Assembly: GCA_035551995.1 (NCBI GenBank)
Contig: DASZME010000012.1
Span: forward strand, 62,001-126,000
Reading direction: 5' to 3'
Length of the DNA: 64,000 bases
Source of the DNA: RYN-428 sp035551995
GTDB taxonomy: Bacteria; Planctomycetota; Phycisphaerae; Tepidisphaerales; Tepidisphaeraceae
This document shows positions 36,698 through 46,114 of this stretch, one piece after another. The stretch's first letter is position 1, and every line of letters starts with the position of its first letter. The notes below the pieces were generated by a model that saw only the letters and a program-made list of their open reading frames with translations, was not told the DNA's origin and did not search any database. The translations under genes were made by a program, and so were the position numbers.

Positions 36698-36868
36698 TGG
36701 AGCGTTTCTTAAATAGATGTGGCGCTCCTCGATTGAGCCGCAATCCGGTTCGAGCCTCGGCGTCTGGGCGTTGAACTCAATTCCTTAAGTGAATTATATT
36801 GGGTTTAGCGGCCCCGCTTGCGGGCTCGTTTCGCGAGCATGTTCGAGACCGGCGAAAGAAATACTCAA
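36698..36868. repeat. Family A element, copy A5 (long, degenerate)
   Basis: GGAGCGTTTCTTAAAT at the left, GAAATACTCA at the right, with core TTTAGCGGCCCCGCTTGCGG followed by GCTCGTTTCGCGAG at 36804-36838. It starts 10 bp after the fadJ stop. Confidence 0.55.
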
Positions 36869-36943
36869 AGCGCGCCATAGCCCATCGGCCGGCCACGAAG
36901 TCCCGGTCAGGCTTGCGAGAGGATTAGGGTCGCGTCGCGATCA

Positions 36944-38902
36944 TCATGCTTCATCGCGGATCGCAAACTCGATTTCATGGTCCGCGCCGGCGGCGGGATA
37001 ACGAAGTTCACAGCGGCCGGCAAGTTCTTGCCGCACGAATCCTTCCACCAATTGCGTCCCCAGCGAAGGCTTGATCGTGCTCGCGACCGGCATGCCGCCA
37101 CATTCCTTCCAGGTCAGAAGGATTCTCGGCTCCTGGGCGTCGCCGGTTATTTTCCACTCGATCTCCAGGCGGCCACCCGCGGAGCCATGGGCGCCGTATT
37201 TGCAGCTGTTGGTGAACCATTCGATGAGCACGAGCGTCAGCGGCAAGACTTGCGTCGGGCCGATCGACACCGCCGGTCCCTCGATCCTGGTCGTGGCGGG
37301 ATACGGCGCTAAATGGCCCAGGATCGCCAGCGCGCCGTCGATCAGTTCGTGCAGCTCTACGCGCGTCCAACCGGCGTTGGCCAGAAGCTGATGGACGTGC
37401 AGCATCGCCGCCAGACGGCCCGCGATCGAATCCGCGAAGGTCTTAAGGTCCGGCGACCGATCGCGCATGACCGACACCAAGGCGAGTAACCCGGCTAGAT
37501 TATTGCGAACGCGATGCTCGACCTCGCGCGCAAGCCGCAGATGCGATTCGGCCAATACCTTGTAGTGGTTTTCGCTCTGGCGGAGCGATTTATTCGCTTG
37601 CTCGAGCCGCATGTTGGCCTCGCGGACGGCCGCCGCGTCGCGACGCCTTTCGGTCACGTCGCGCAAGACAAGCACCGCGCCCTGAATCTCCGCCTTTTCG
37701 TCGAGCAAAGGCCGTGACGTGGCGCTGACCCATATCTCGGGCTTGTCGGGCCGGCGGATCAGAACCTCCTCGTCGTCGGCCGACGCTCCGCGAACCGAGC
37801 GATACAATTGCAGATCCTTGGGCCGGAAGGGCGTGATGCCGTCCTCGTGGAAAAACCAGGGTTGCCGCGCCCGCTCCTGAACCGTCTCGGCGCCGGGCAT
37901 CAGCGGCGCGGTCATCCGCTCGGCGGCGGGATTCATCAGCACGACGCGACCCGCGCCGTTGGCGACAAAAACGCCGTCGCCCATCGACTTGAGGATCGAC
38001 CGTAAAACCAACGTCTGGTCGTTGAGCGATTGCTCGGAGCGCGCCAGTTCCTCAGTGCGCGCCTGCAGTTGCCGCGTGCGTTCTTCAACGCGACGCTCCA
38101 GGGTCTCGTTAAACCGCTGCATCTCACCGTACGCCTGCGCCTGTGCCTCCTCGGCTTTTTTGCGTTCGGAGATATTCTGAAACAATCCGATCAGCACGGG
38201 CTGCCCGGCGACTTCACGCGCCAGCGACGCGCTGACCTGAACCTGTACGATCTCTCCCGTGCGCCGGATGTAGCGCTTCTCGAAGACGTACGCCTGGCGC
38301 CGACCCTGAAAAACGCTCTGGAGCAGCTCGACGTTCTGGGGGCGATCGTCCGGATGCGTGATCGACAGCAGGTCCCGCTCGAGCAGTTCTTCCTTGGAGT
38401 ATCCGGTCAGCTCGCAAAACGCCCGATTGACGTCGACGTAGCGGCCCTTTTCGTCAACCAGCGCGATGCCGATCGCGGCGTCCGCGAACATCGTGCGAAA
38501 ACGCCGCTCGGTTTCGCCGAGCGCTTTTTCGGCCGCGACGCGCTCGGTGATGTCGATGCCGGTGCCGACGGAATAGTTGCATTTCCCGTCGGCCCCCGGC
38601 GCGCCGCGGCACACGAAGGCGATATGCCTCCGTTCACCCGACCGCGTTAGCCAAACCGCGTTCACTTCGATTGTGGCGCCGGTGAGCGTCTGGTGAAATC
38701 GCTCCAGGCAACGCCGTTGATGTTCCGGCAGCGCAAAGAACTCGCAGAGTTTTTTCCCGAGCGCCTCTTGCGGCGAATATCCAAGCACGCGCGTCCCGGC
38801 ATGGTTAAACCGCACGATCCGGCCCTCGCGGTCGCATACGACGACGATGCTGCCGACGGTGTCGATGATCAGCGTGTCTAGGTCTGGGCTGTTGTGGGGC
38901 AT
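36944..38902 (-). CDS. Cytosolic multi-PAS sensor kinase of the HisKA_2 type
   Basis: 652 residues without membrane helices. Three PAS domains are visible: the first from about residue 10 (VCDREGRIVRFNHAG...GIDITERVAAEKAL), the second near 130-255 (ALVDEKGRYVDVNRAFCELT, ending QNISERKKAEE), and the third near 305-425 after a coiled coil (FVANGAGRVVLMNPAAERM, ending RDVTERRRDA). The kinase core is HisKA_2-like: His463 in EVEHRVRNNLAGLLALVS, ATPase N-box LIEWFTNSCKYG, and GTQLVEGFVRQEL. Its start is only 9 bp after the prpD stop, so it should be co-transcribed with the methylcitrate genes. No response regulator lies beside it. Confidence 0.88.
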   Translation of the reverse strand: MPHNSPDLDTLIIDTVGSIVVVCDREGRIVRFNHAGTRVLGYSPQEALGKKLCEFFALPEHQRRCLERFHQTLTGATIEVNAVWLTRSGERRHIAFVCRGAPGADGKCNYSVGTGIDITERVAAEKALGETERRFRTMFADAAIGIALVDEKGRYVDVNRAFCELTGYSKEELLERDLLSITHPDDRPQNVELLQSVFQGRRQAYVFEKRYIRRTGEIVQVQVSASLAREVAGQPVLIGLFQNISERKKAEEAQAQAYGEMQRFNETLERRVEERTRQLQARTEELARSEQSLNDQTLVLRSILKSMGDGVFVANGAGRVVLMNPAAERMTAPLMPGAETVQERARQPWFFHEDGITPFRPKDLQLYRSVRGASADDEEVLIRRPDKPEIWVSATSRPLLDEKAEIQGAVLVLRDVTERRRDAAAVREANMRLEQANKSLRQSENHYKVLAESHLRLAREVEHRVRNNLAGLLALVSVMRDRSPDLKTFADSIAGRLAAMLHVHQLLANAGWTRVELHELIDGALAILGHLAPYPATTRIEGPAVSIGPTQVLPLTLVLIEWFTNSCKYGAHGSAGGRLEIEWKITGDAQEPRILLTWKECGGMPVASTIKPSLGTQLVEGFVRQELAGRCELRYPAAGADHEIEFAIRDEA

Positions 38903-38911
38903 GCCGCCTGC

Positions 38912-40348
38912 TCAATTCACGAACATTGCGATGAAGCTCTCCACCGGCATGCTATCAAGTCGGGCGGGATCGGAAAACAGCGAGAGGATTTGTTGCGATC
39001 GGCTCGATCCCAGCGCGGCCTGCACGCTCGTGTGAAACTTGTTCACCAGCAGCGGCGCCGCCTCCGCGCGGCGGCGCCGATGGCCCACCGGATATTCCAC
39101 TTCAACCCGTCCGGTCGACGTGCCATCCTTGAAGAATATGCGGACGGCATTGGCGATCGAGCGCTTTTCCGGGTCCATGTAATCGCGCGTGAAAGCCGCG
39201 TTCTCCACCACCTGCATCTTCTCGCGCAGCCGATCGATTCGCGGATCGGCGGCGACGTCATCCTCATAGTGCTCGGCGGTAAGATTCCCGAAAATCAGCG
39301 GGACGGCCACCATATATTGCAGGCAATGATCGCGATCGGCCGGATTGGCCAGCGGCCCGGTCTTATCGATAATCCGCACGGCCGATTCCTGGGATTCGAT
39401 CACGATTCGATCGATGTCGTCAAGTCTCCCCGCCACCGCCGGATGAAGCTGGACCGCACATTCCACCGCCGTCTGGGCATGAAACTCGGCGGGAAACTTC
39501 ACCTTGAATAACACGTGCTCCATGACATAAGAGCCGAATTCCCGGGCGACGGAAAACCGATTTCCGCGAAACAGCGCGTCATAAAATCCCCACGTTTTGG
39601 CCGACAACGCCGATGGATATCCCTCTTCGCCGGCGAGGGCAAGCAGCGCGTGCCGCACGCCCCGGCTGGTGGCGTCTCCCGCCGCCCAGCTTTTGCGCGG
39701 GCCGGCGTTGGGGGCGTGGCGATATGTCCGCAATGCGCCGCCGTCGATCCATGCGTTGGATAACGCGTTAATGATCTGTTCGCGCGAACCGCCGAGCATG
39801 CGGGCGGCGACGGCGGTCGTGGCCACCCGCACGAGGATGACGTGATCCAGTCCGACGCGGTTAAACGCGTTGTCCATCGCGAGCACGCCCTGTATTTCGT
39901 GAGCCTGGATCATCGCGGTGAGGATGTCAAAGACGGTCAGCGGCGCAGCAGCTTTTCCCCGGCGCGCCATATAGTCGGCCACGGCGAGAATTCCGCCCAA
40001 ATTGTCGCTGGGGTGCCCCCATTCGGCGGCGAGCCAGGTGTCGTTAAAATCGAGCCAGCGGACGAGGGCGCCGATGTTGAATGCCGCCTGAACGGGATCG
40101 AGTTCGAACGTGGTGCCCGGAACGCGCGCGCCGCCGATCAGCGTTGCCCCTTCGACAATGGGCCCCAACCGCCGGACGCAAGCCGGGAAGTTGAGCGCAA
40201 GAAACATGCAACCGAGGCTATCCATCAGGCATAACCGAGCGGTCTGATATGCTTCAGGGCTGTTGATTTTCGTCTGGGCGACGTATCGAGCGATTCGGAC
40301 CAGAAGCTCATCGGGCTCGGGACGCTCGGCGTTTTTAGTTTCGTGCAT
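38912..40348 (-). CDS. prpD: 2-methylcitrate dehydratase, MmgE/PrpD family
   Basis: 478 residues from the ATG at 40348 (MHETKNAERPEPDELL). The open frame continues to 40501, but that part overlaps a degenerate repeat. The MmgE/PrpD hallmarks are clear: TARLCLMDSLGCMFLAL, FNDTWLAAEWGHPSDNLGGI, GLDHVILVRVATTAVAA, KSWAAGDATSRGVRHALLA and VKFPAEFHAQTAVECAVQL. PrpD dehydrates 2-methylcitrate to 2-methylaconitate in propionate catabolism. It is the third gene of prpB-prpC-prpD, with the kinase gene immediately after. Confidence 0.92.
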   Translation of the reverse strand: MHETKNAERPEPDELLVRIARYVAQTKINSPEAYQTARLCLMDSLGCMFLALNFPACVRRLGPIVEGATLIGGARVPGTTFELDPVQAAFNIGALVRWLDFNDTWLAAEWGHPSDNLGGILAVADYMARRGKAAAPLTVFDILTAMIQAHEIQGVLAMDNAFNRVGLDHVILVRVATTAVAARMLGGSREQIINALSNAWIDGGALRTYRHAPNAGPRKSWAAGDATSRGVRHALLALAGEEGYPSALSAKTWGFYDALFRGNRFSVAREFGSYVMEHVLFKVKFPAEFHAQTAVECAVQLHPAVAGRLDDIDRIVIESQESAVRIIDKTGPLANPADRDHCLQYMVAVPLIFGNLTAEHYEDDVAADPRIDRLREKMQVVENAAFTRDYMDPEKRSIANAVRIFFKDGTSTGRVEVEYPVGHRRRRAEAAPLLVNKFHTSVQAALGSSRSQQILSLFSDPARLDSMPVESFIAMFVN

Positions 40349-40407
40349 GGTGTTTTTCAGGACTGATTCCACTTGCGCCAATATGAATGCGTGCGCAGCG
40401 CTCCGGA

Positions 40408-40462
40408 TGCGTTGGCCGTCCCGCTCGCGGGGCGCGTCGGTAACGCTTACACCAACAGGCGA
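40408..40462. repeat. Degenerate family A core, copy A6
   Basis: GCGTTGGCCGTCCCGCTCGC and GGGGCGCGTCGGTAACGCTT resemble the element core; the ends are not identifiable. It lies in the 230-bp gap between prpC and prpD. Confidence 0.4.
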
Positions 40463-40578
40463 CTTCATCCAACTCTTATCGCTCCCCGACGCGCCCTGCA
40501 ACCAGGACGACTAACGAATCCGGAGTGCTGCGCACACAGTTCAGAGATATAAGGGGTCGCGGTTCTCGAAAGCGCCGA

Positions 40579-41718
40579 TCAGACCGCCGCGGGTTTTCGA
40601 TGTCCGATCGGTACAAACGCCCGTGGCGCCGGCCCGACATAATCCGCGGCCGGCCGGATCAGGCGATTGTCCGCCCGCTGCTCGAAAACATGCGCGGCCC
40701 ATCCCGTGATCCGGGACACGACAAATAACGGCGTAAACATCGGCGTCGGAATCCCCAAAAAGCGATAGACCCCGGCACTGTAAAAATCGAGATTCGGAAA
40801 CAGCTTTTTCCGGTCCCACATCAATTTTTCAATCCGCTCGGAAACCGGATACAGCCAACTGTCGCCGGCTTCGTCGGATAGCTGCTTCGCCCACTGTTTG
40901 ATGATGTCCGAACGCGGATCGCAATGCGTGTAGACGCGATGGCCGAAACCCATGATTTTGTCCTTGCGGGCCAGCGCGTCGAGAATCCCTATTTCGGCGT
41001 CGTCGGGCGTTTTGAAACGCTCGATCAGTTCCATCGCCGCCTCGTTGGCGCCGCCGTGGAGCGGGCCTTTGAGCGTGCCGATGGCGGCGGTGATGGCCGA
41101 ATAAAAATCGCTCAACGTCGATGCCGCTATGCGCGCGGTGAACGTCGATGCGTTGAACTCATGCTCGGCATAGAGAATCAGCGAAACATCCATCGCCCGC
41201 CGATGCGATTCCGGCGGTTGGGCGCCGTGAAGCAGATGCAGGAAATGGCCGGCGACCGATGGCTCGTCCGAAAGCGTTTTGACCCTTCGTCCATTGCGAT
41301 GAAAGTGATGCCAGTAAATGAGCATCGACGGAAACGACGCGAGCAGCCGTTCGGCGGCGCGATGTCCGCCGCCGCCGGTCTGATCCGATTCAGGCTCGAG
41401 CGCGCCGAGCATCGAGCAGCCGGTGCGCATCACGTCCATCGGATGGGCGTCGGCGGGAACGCGCTCGAGCGTATCGCGCAAAGCGGGCGGCAATTCCCGC
41501 ATCGACATGAGGCGTCCGGTAAAGTCGGCCAGCTGGGATTCGACCGGCAGGCTGCCGTAGAGAAGAAGAAAAGCGACGTCTTCAAACGTCGTTTGAGCGG
41601 CCAGGTCGGCGATATCGTATCCGCGATAGGTGAGGCCGACGCCCTCTTTGCCCACGGTGCAGACGGCGGTTTTACCCGCGACGACGCCGGCGAGACCGCC
41701 GGTTTTCTTTTCGCTCAT
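40579..41718 (-). CDS. prpC: 2-methylcitrate synthase / citrate synthase
   Basis: 379 residues; the start is the ATG at 41718, overlapping the prpB stop by ATGA. Type II citrate-synthase landmarks: LTYRGYDIADLA, LKGPLHGGANEAAMELIE with an active-site His, GFGHRVYTHCDPRSDI with the second His, and RPAADYVGP near the C-terminus. The small size, the neighbours prpB and prpD and the absence of the long N-terminal domain fit 2-methylcitrate synthase, condensing propionyl-CoA with oxaloacetate. Confidence 0.92.
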   Translation of the reverse strand: MSEKKTGGLAGVVAGKTAVCTVGKEGVGLTYRGYDIADLAAQTTFEDVAFLLLYGSLPVESQLADFTGRLMSMRELPPALRDTLERVPADAHPMDVMRTGCSMLGALEPESDQTGGGGHRAAERLLASFPSMLIYWHHFHRNGRRVKTLSDEPSVAGHFLHLLHGAQPPESHRRAMDVSLILYAEHEFNASTFTARIAASTLSDFYSAITAAIGTLKGPLHGGANEAAMELIERFKTPDDAEIGILDALARKDKIMGFGHRVYTHCDPRSDIIKQWAKQLSDEAGDSWLYPVSERIEKLMWDRKKLFPNLDFYSAGVYRFLGIPTPMFTPLFVVSRITGWAAHVFEQRADNRLIRPAADYVGPAPRAFVPIGHRKPAAV

Positions 41719-42632
41719 GGTTGGCACTCCGGGTTGGGCTGTTTTGAAAACAGATCATCCAGTTTTTTTTCAAATGCGTGATACCCCAGCACGCGGTATA
41801 GCTCGTCCCGCGTCTGCATCGCGCCGATCAGATCGCGCTGCGATCCGGTCTGGCGAATCGTGCGGTAGACGTTTTGCGCCGCCGCGTTCATCGCGCGAAA
41901 CGCCGACAGCGGATACAGCGCCATCGCCACTCCCACGGCGCCAAGTTCCTCGATCGAAAACAACGGCGTCTGTCCGAATTCGGTGAGATTCGCCAGCACC
42001 GGCGCCTTCACCTGCCGCGTGAATTCGCGGTATTCATCGAGCGTGGTCATCGCCTCGGCGAAAATCATGTCGGCGCCCGCCTCGACGTATCGCGCCGCCC
42101 GGTCGATGGCCGCGGACAATCCCTCCACCGAGTAGGCGTCCGTGCGGGCCATGACGACGAACGACCTGTCGTCGCGGCCATCCACGGCGGACTTCACGCG
42201 ATCGGCCATTTCCCGCGGCCCAACCAGCGCTTTTCCCGGCCGATGTCCGCAGCGCTTGGCTTGAACCTGATCTTCGATATGAATTGCCGCCGCCCCGGCC
42301 CGCGTCATGTCGCGCACGGTTCGCGCGATGAGAAAGGCGCCGCCCCAACCTGTATCGACGTCGACCAGCAGCGGCAGGCGCGTCGCGCCGGCGATCCGCC
42401 GAACGTCCTCCAATACGTCGTTGAGCGTGGTGATTCCCAGATCGGGCAGGCCAAATGAAGCATTGGCCACGCCCGCTCCCGACAGATAAACGGCTCGAAA
42501 CCCCGCCTGCTCGGCCATCATGGCGCAATACGCATTAACGGCGCCGGCGATCTGAAGCGGGCGCTCGGTCTCGATCGCGGCGCGGAATCGGGCGCCGGGC
42601 GAGGCGTTGTCGAAAGACGCTGATCCATTCAT
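41715..42632 (-). CDS. prpB: Methylisocitrate lyase
   Basis: 305 residues of the isocitrate lyase/PEP mutase superfamily. LVDVDTGWGGAF, AIHIEDQVQAKRCGHRPGKA with the catalytic KRCGH motif, and ARTDAYSVEGL match PrpB, which splits 2-methylisocitrate into pyruvate and succinate. A GGAGG site lies upstream, and it is the promoter-proximal gene of the methylcitrate operon. Translational coupling with prpC is seen at 41715-41718. Confidence 0.94.
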   Translation of the reverse strand: MNGSASFDNASPGARFRAAIETERPLQIAGAVNAYCAMMAEQAGFRAVYLSGAGVANASFGLPDLGITTLNDVLEDVRRIAGATRLPLLVDVDTGWGGAFLIARTVRDMTRAGAAAIHIEDQVQAKRCGHRPGKALVGPREMADRVKSAVDGRDDRSFVVMARTDAYSVEGLSAAIDRAARYVEAGADMIFAEAMTTLDEYREFTRQVKAPVLANLTEFGQTPLFSIEELGAVGVAMALYPLSAFRAMNAAAQNVYRTIRQTGSQRDLIGAMQTRDELYRVLGYHAFEKKLDDLFSKQPNPECQP

Positions 42633-42772
42633 ATCGTAACCTCCGCGGAGGATTCTTTTCGCCCGTTATTCGCCATGAAATGCTACGCGCTGGACCGAGC
42701 GCAGTACACCCATGCGAGCGCCTTCACGGGCGAAGATGGAATTTCGCGTTTCCCTTGCGCCAACGACGGCAT

Positions 42773-42813
42773 TATAATACGGCTATCACAAGAACTCGTA
42801 ACGCGGCTATAAT
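42773..42813 (+). promoter_or_regulatory. Two consensus TATAAT hexamers upstream of the SMP-30-like gene
   Basis: TATAAT occurs at 42773-42778 and again at 42808-42813, each preceded by GGC. No good -35 box is spaced 16-18 bp upstream of either, so the promoter call is tentative. Confidence 0.3.
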
Positions 42814-42861
42814 GTCTACCCTGTCTGCCGGTATTGAAAACACGAAACGGAATCGACCGCC

Positions 42862-43800
42862 ATGCTTTTACCACGCTTAAGCTTTACGTTACTTGCGGCA
42901 CTGTTGCTTCTCGCTCCCCTGCCGGCAAAGGCCGACGACCAGCCGGCGAATACCGATCGGCTTTCGGGAATTCTCATCCCCGGCGAGGATTGGCAAGTAG
43001 TGGCGGACAATCTCGGATTCGCCGACGGGTCTTCCGCCGACGGCGACGGGAATCTCTACTTTTCCGATTTGAAATCCAAGCCACCCGCCGTCATCAAGAT
43101 TGCCCCCGACGGCAAACAGACGAAAATCGCCGAGGCCGCGATGAGCGGCACCAAGATCGGCCCCGACGCGCGGCTTTACGGTTGCGGCGGCGGCAAAGTC
43201 GTCGCGTTCGACCTGGCCACTGGCAAATCACTTGTCCTGGCGCAGGGACTCAAGACCAACGACCTGGTCGTTTCTTACAAGGGCTTCGTCTACATCACCG
43301 AGACCGGCAAACATCAGGTCACCCTCCTTGATCCGACGACGGGGCAGGTTCGCGCGGCCGACATCGGAATCACGGCGCCCAATGGAATCGCTCTCACTCC
43401 CGATCAAACTCGCCTGCTGGTATCCGATTACGGCGGCCTGCACATCTATAGCTTCGCCATTCGCGCCGACGGAAGCCTGACGGACAAGAAGGTCGCGATG
43501 ACCATGAAGGCGCCGGAGAAAAAGCCGACCGTCGCCGGCGGTGACGGGATGACCGTCGATACCGCCGGCCGGGCATATGTCACGACCGCGCTGGGCCTGC
43601 AAATTTTCGACGCCAACGGAGAATTGCTCGGCATTCTTCCCAAGCCGCAGAACGGGCCTTTAACCAACGCCGCCTTCGCCGGTATGGATTTGCGCTACCT
43701 GTACGTTACCAACGGCACAAAAGTCTATCGCCGCAAAACACAGGCGAAGGGCGTTCTATTTTTCCGGCCGCCGCTGACGGCGTCGGGAGAAGGGAAGTAG
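42862..43800 (+). CDS. Secreted SMP-30/gluconolactonase-like beta-propeller
   Basis: 312 residues with a signal peptide (about 1-24, LLLLAPLPAKA). Beta-propeller strands with FADGSSADGDGNLYFSDL, NDLVVSYKGFVYITETGKHQ and APNGIALTPDQTRLLVSDY are typical of SMP-30/gluconolaconase proteins that hydrolyse sugar lactones and bind a divalent metal through Glu/Asn/Asp residues. Its substrate and partners are unknown. It is convergent with the MFS gene. Confidence 0.8.
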   Translation: MLLPRLSFTLLAALLLLAPLPAKADDQPANTDRLSGILIPGEDWQVVADNLGFADGSSADGDGNLYFSDLKSKPPAVIKIAPDGKQTKIAEAAMSGTKIGPDARLYGCGGGKVVAFDLATGKSLVLAQGLKTNDLVVSYKGFVYITETGKHQVTLLDPTTGQVRAADIGITAPNGIALTPDQTRLLVSDYGGLHIYSFAIRADGSLTDKKVAMTMKAPEKKPTVAGGDGMTVDTAGRAYVTTALGLQIFDANGELLGILPKPQNGPLTNAAFAGMDLRYLYVTNGTKVYRRKTQAKGVLFFRPPLTASGEGK

Positions 43801-43834
43801 CGCCGCCGTTGCCCGGCGCCGCGTGTGCTGGACG

Positions 43835-45127
43835 TCAAACCGCCGGCTCCATCATGGACGGCACGATTTCGCTCAGCGGATTGATCGCGTTTTCGTCCGC
43901 CATGCCCAATTTCGCGATAATAGGAGTGGACAGCGCCGCGAAAATCATCATTCCGCCGAGGGTCGCGAAGGGGGCAAAGTAAGAGATCGACCGCTGCGCC
44001 CCGGCGCCCATGGCGTCGGTCCAATATCCCATCAGCCACGGGCTTGTGCCGGCGAACGTGCCGGCGATCGTGAGGAACAAGCCCACCACCCGCCCGCGGA
44101 CATTGGCGGGAACGCGCTCGAGCATCGCGGCGTCGCTCATCGCGTAGCTGCCCAATTGCAACGCCTGGAACGCGCAAAGCACGACAAGCACCGAAACGCG
44201 CGTCGTAAAGAAGGGCGTGGCGGCGACGGCAAGACCGGCTAGGACCAGCACGATCGCCAAACCCGGCAGCCGTCTGGCGCCGGGGCTCAACCATACCGCG
44301 ATCGGGTTGGCCAGCACGCCCATCAGCATCATGACGCCGATAATCAGGCCCGCGCCTTTCGCGTCGAATTTCAGCGCACGTTGAAGATAGATGCTGGCCA
44401 GCGTGAGCGATGCGACCCCGGCAAAATCGCGGAAGCCGAGAACGACGGCGATCGCGATGAGCCGCGATCGCAGCGCCCGCCCGAGCGGCGGATGAACGGC
44501 ATTGCGCCGCGCCGCCGCCGCCGCCGCGGGCCGGGCCTCGCTGGCAAGCAGCAGAAACAAGACCCCGACGACCACTCCCGCCAATCCCAGCTCGATGCAC
44601 GGCCTTTGCCAGTCGGCGATCGCGTGCCAGTGCCATCGCGCCGATTCTGCCCGCCAGCCCGCATACTGCGGACCCGCAAAAAATCCCAATCCCGACCCGA
44701 TCCCCAATAGTCCGATCGCCATGCCGGGCGATTTGGGAAAATGCTCGGGCACCAAAGCGTTCGCCGCCGGATGAAATACCGTGCCGGCGATTCCCGCGAA
44801 AACCGCCAGGACCAGCAGCATTTCGTAATGGCGCGTCAGTCCCATCAGGACGATGACGATCGCGTTGAGCAAAAGGCCGGCGCCGAGCATGGTCTTGCGG
44901 CTGATGCGATCGGCCATCACGCCCGCCGGGTAACTCAGGATCGCGTAAACCATTCCGTAGACGGTGACGATCAACGTCGCCGATTTAACGCCGGGCAGCT
45001 TCAGATCGTGCCAAATCAACAGATAGAGCGGCACCAACATCGCGCCAAACGCGTGCGTAAACGCATGAAGCAAGGTTGAAAGAACCAGCGTGGTAATGGC
45101 CGCGAGTCCGGCGGAGCGAATCGACAT
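43835..45127 (-). CDS. MFS transporter
   Basis: 430 residues with about twelve membrane helices. YPAGVMADRISRKTMLGAG after helix 2-3 is the MFS loop motif, and a second-half loop appears at about residue 260. It is probably an inner-membrane exporter or importer of unknown substrate. On the minus strand a consensus TATAAT lies 7 nt before the ATG and there is no Shine-Dalgarno. It is divergent from the SDR gene, whose own -10 lies 73 bp away. Confidence 0.85.
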   Translation of the reverse strand: MSIRSAGLAAITTLVLSTLLHAFTHAFGAMLVPLYLLIWHDLKLPGVKSATLIVTVYGMVYAILSYPAGVMADRISRKTMLGAGLLLNAIVIVLMGLTRHYEMLLVLAVFAGIAGTVFHPAANALVPEHFPKSPGMAIGLLGIGSGLGFFAGPQYAGWRAESARWHWHAIADWQRPCIELGLAGVVVGVLFLLLASEARPAAAAAARRNAVHPPLGRALRSRLIAIAVVLGFRDFAGVASLTLASIYLQRALKFDAKGAGLIIGVMMLMGVLANPIAVWLSPGARRLPGLAIVLVLAGLAVAATPFFTTRVSVLVVLCAFQALQLGSYAMSDAAMLERVPANVRGRVVGLFLTIAGTFAGTSPWLMGYWTDAMGAGAQRSISYFAPFATLGGMMIFAALSTPIIAKLGMADENAINPLSEIVPSMMEPAV

Positions 45128-45134
45128 AGGCGGG

Positions 45135-45140
45135 ATTATA
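45135..45140 (-). promoter_or_regulatory. Consensus -10 box (TATAAT) for leaderless MFS gene
   Basis: TATAAT on the minus strand ends 7 nt before the ATG at 45127. Confidence 0.5.
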
Positions 45141-45212
45141 GGGAACGCCCCGGCGATGGGGAGGGCCGCCGTCGCAGGGCGGTTTCATTTCGCCGCTTCT
45201 GTTTTCCCGCTC

Positions 45213-45218
45213 TATACT
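45213..45218 (+). promoter_or_regulatory. Putative -10 box (TATACT) for leaderless SDR gene
   Basis: TATACT ends 6 nt before the ATG at 45225. Confidence 0.45.
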
Positions 45219-45224
45219 GCAACC

Positions 45225-46049
45225 ATGAAACGCGCTCTATTGGACATGGTCGTCATCATCACCGGCGCCAGCGCCGGCATCGGGCGGGCGCTTGCCGTCG
45301 AACTTGGACAGCATGGCGCCCGACTCGCCCTGGCCGCCCGTCGCCTGGATCGCCTGGAAGCGTTAAACCGCGAACTCGGCGGAGATCATCTATGCGTCGC
45401 GGCCGATGTCGCGCAAACGCCCGATTGCGTTCGGATCGTGGACGAAACGCTTCGACGATTCGGCCGGATCGACACCCTGGTCTGTAACGCAGGGTACGGA
45501 TTTCAGGCGCCGGTGGCGCAGACGACCGACGAGCAGATGCTGGCGGTGTTTCAAACCAACGTCATCGGCACGCTCGCGTGCATCCGCGCGGCGACGCCGC
45601 ACATGCTGAAACAGGAGATGAGAGATGGCTGGCGAGGGCAGATCATGATCGTTTCGTCTGCGGTCGCTCGGCGCAGCCTCCCCTTTTTCGGCGCCTATTC
45701 GGCGACGAAGGCCGCTCAGCTTTCTCTGGCTGAGGCGATGCGGGTCGAGGTTTCCCCACGGCAAATTTGCGTCACATCCGTTCATCCCGGCGGCACGCAA
45801 AGCGAATTTGGAGACGTATCGGCCTCCCTCAGCGGCGGCAAACGCCCCGGACGCATCGCCGGCGAAATTCAACAGACATCACAGGAAGTCGCAAGGGCGA
45901 TGCTCCGCGCGATCGAGCGGCCGAGGCCTGAAGTATGGCCGATCGCATTGTACCGGTGGGCGACGGGATTGGGAACGCTGATGCCGAGGTTGGTCGATCG
46001 CATGATGTCCAGTCGGCGCGGGCAGCTCTCGCCGGGCGAGCCGATTTGA
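45225..46049 (+). CDS. Short-chain dehydrogenase/reductase
   Basis: 274 residues from the ATG at 45225. Classical SDR motifs: TGASAGIG for the cofactor, NAGYG after strand 4, the catalytic Ser in IVSSAVA and YSATK for the Tyr/Lys pair. The N-terminal AARRLDRLEAL suggests NADPH preference. The upstream open frame to 45090 lies in the divergent MFS promoter region. The substrate is not predictable. Confidence 0.85.
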   Translation: MKRALLDMVVIITGASAGIGRALAVELGQHGARLALAARRLDRLEALNRELGGDHLCVAADVAQTPDCVRIVDETLRRFGRIDTLVCNAGYGFQAPVAQTTDEQMLAVFQTNVIGTLACIRAATPHMLKQEMRDGWRGQIMIVSSAVARRSLPFFGAYSATKAAQLSLAEAMRVEVSPRQICVTSVHPGGTQSEFGDVSASLSGGKRPGRIAGEIQQTSQEVARAMLRAIERPRPEVWPIALYRWATGLGTLMPRLVDRMMSSRRGQLSPGEPI

Positions 46050-46114
46050 GCTATTCAAATGTCAGGCAACCGCCGAAGGTGGCCAAAACCCCCGGGAAAA
46101 AGAGCGATTCCATT

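Noticed and set aside
40349..40501. N-terminal extension of prpD
   Set aside because: It overlaps a degenerate family A core and has no PrpD similarity; the ATG at 40348 gives the expected length.
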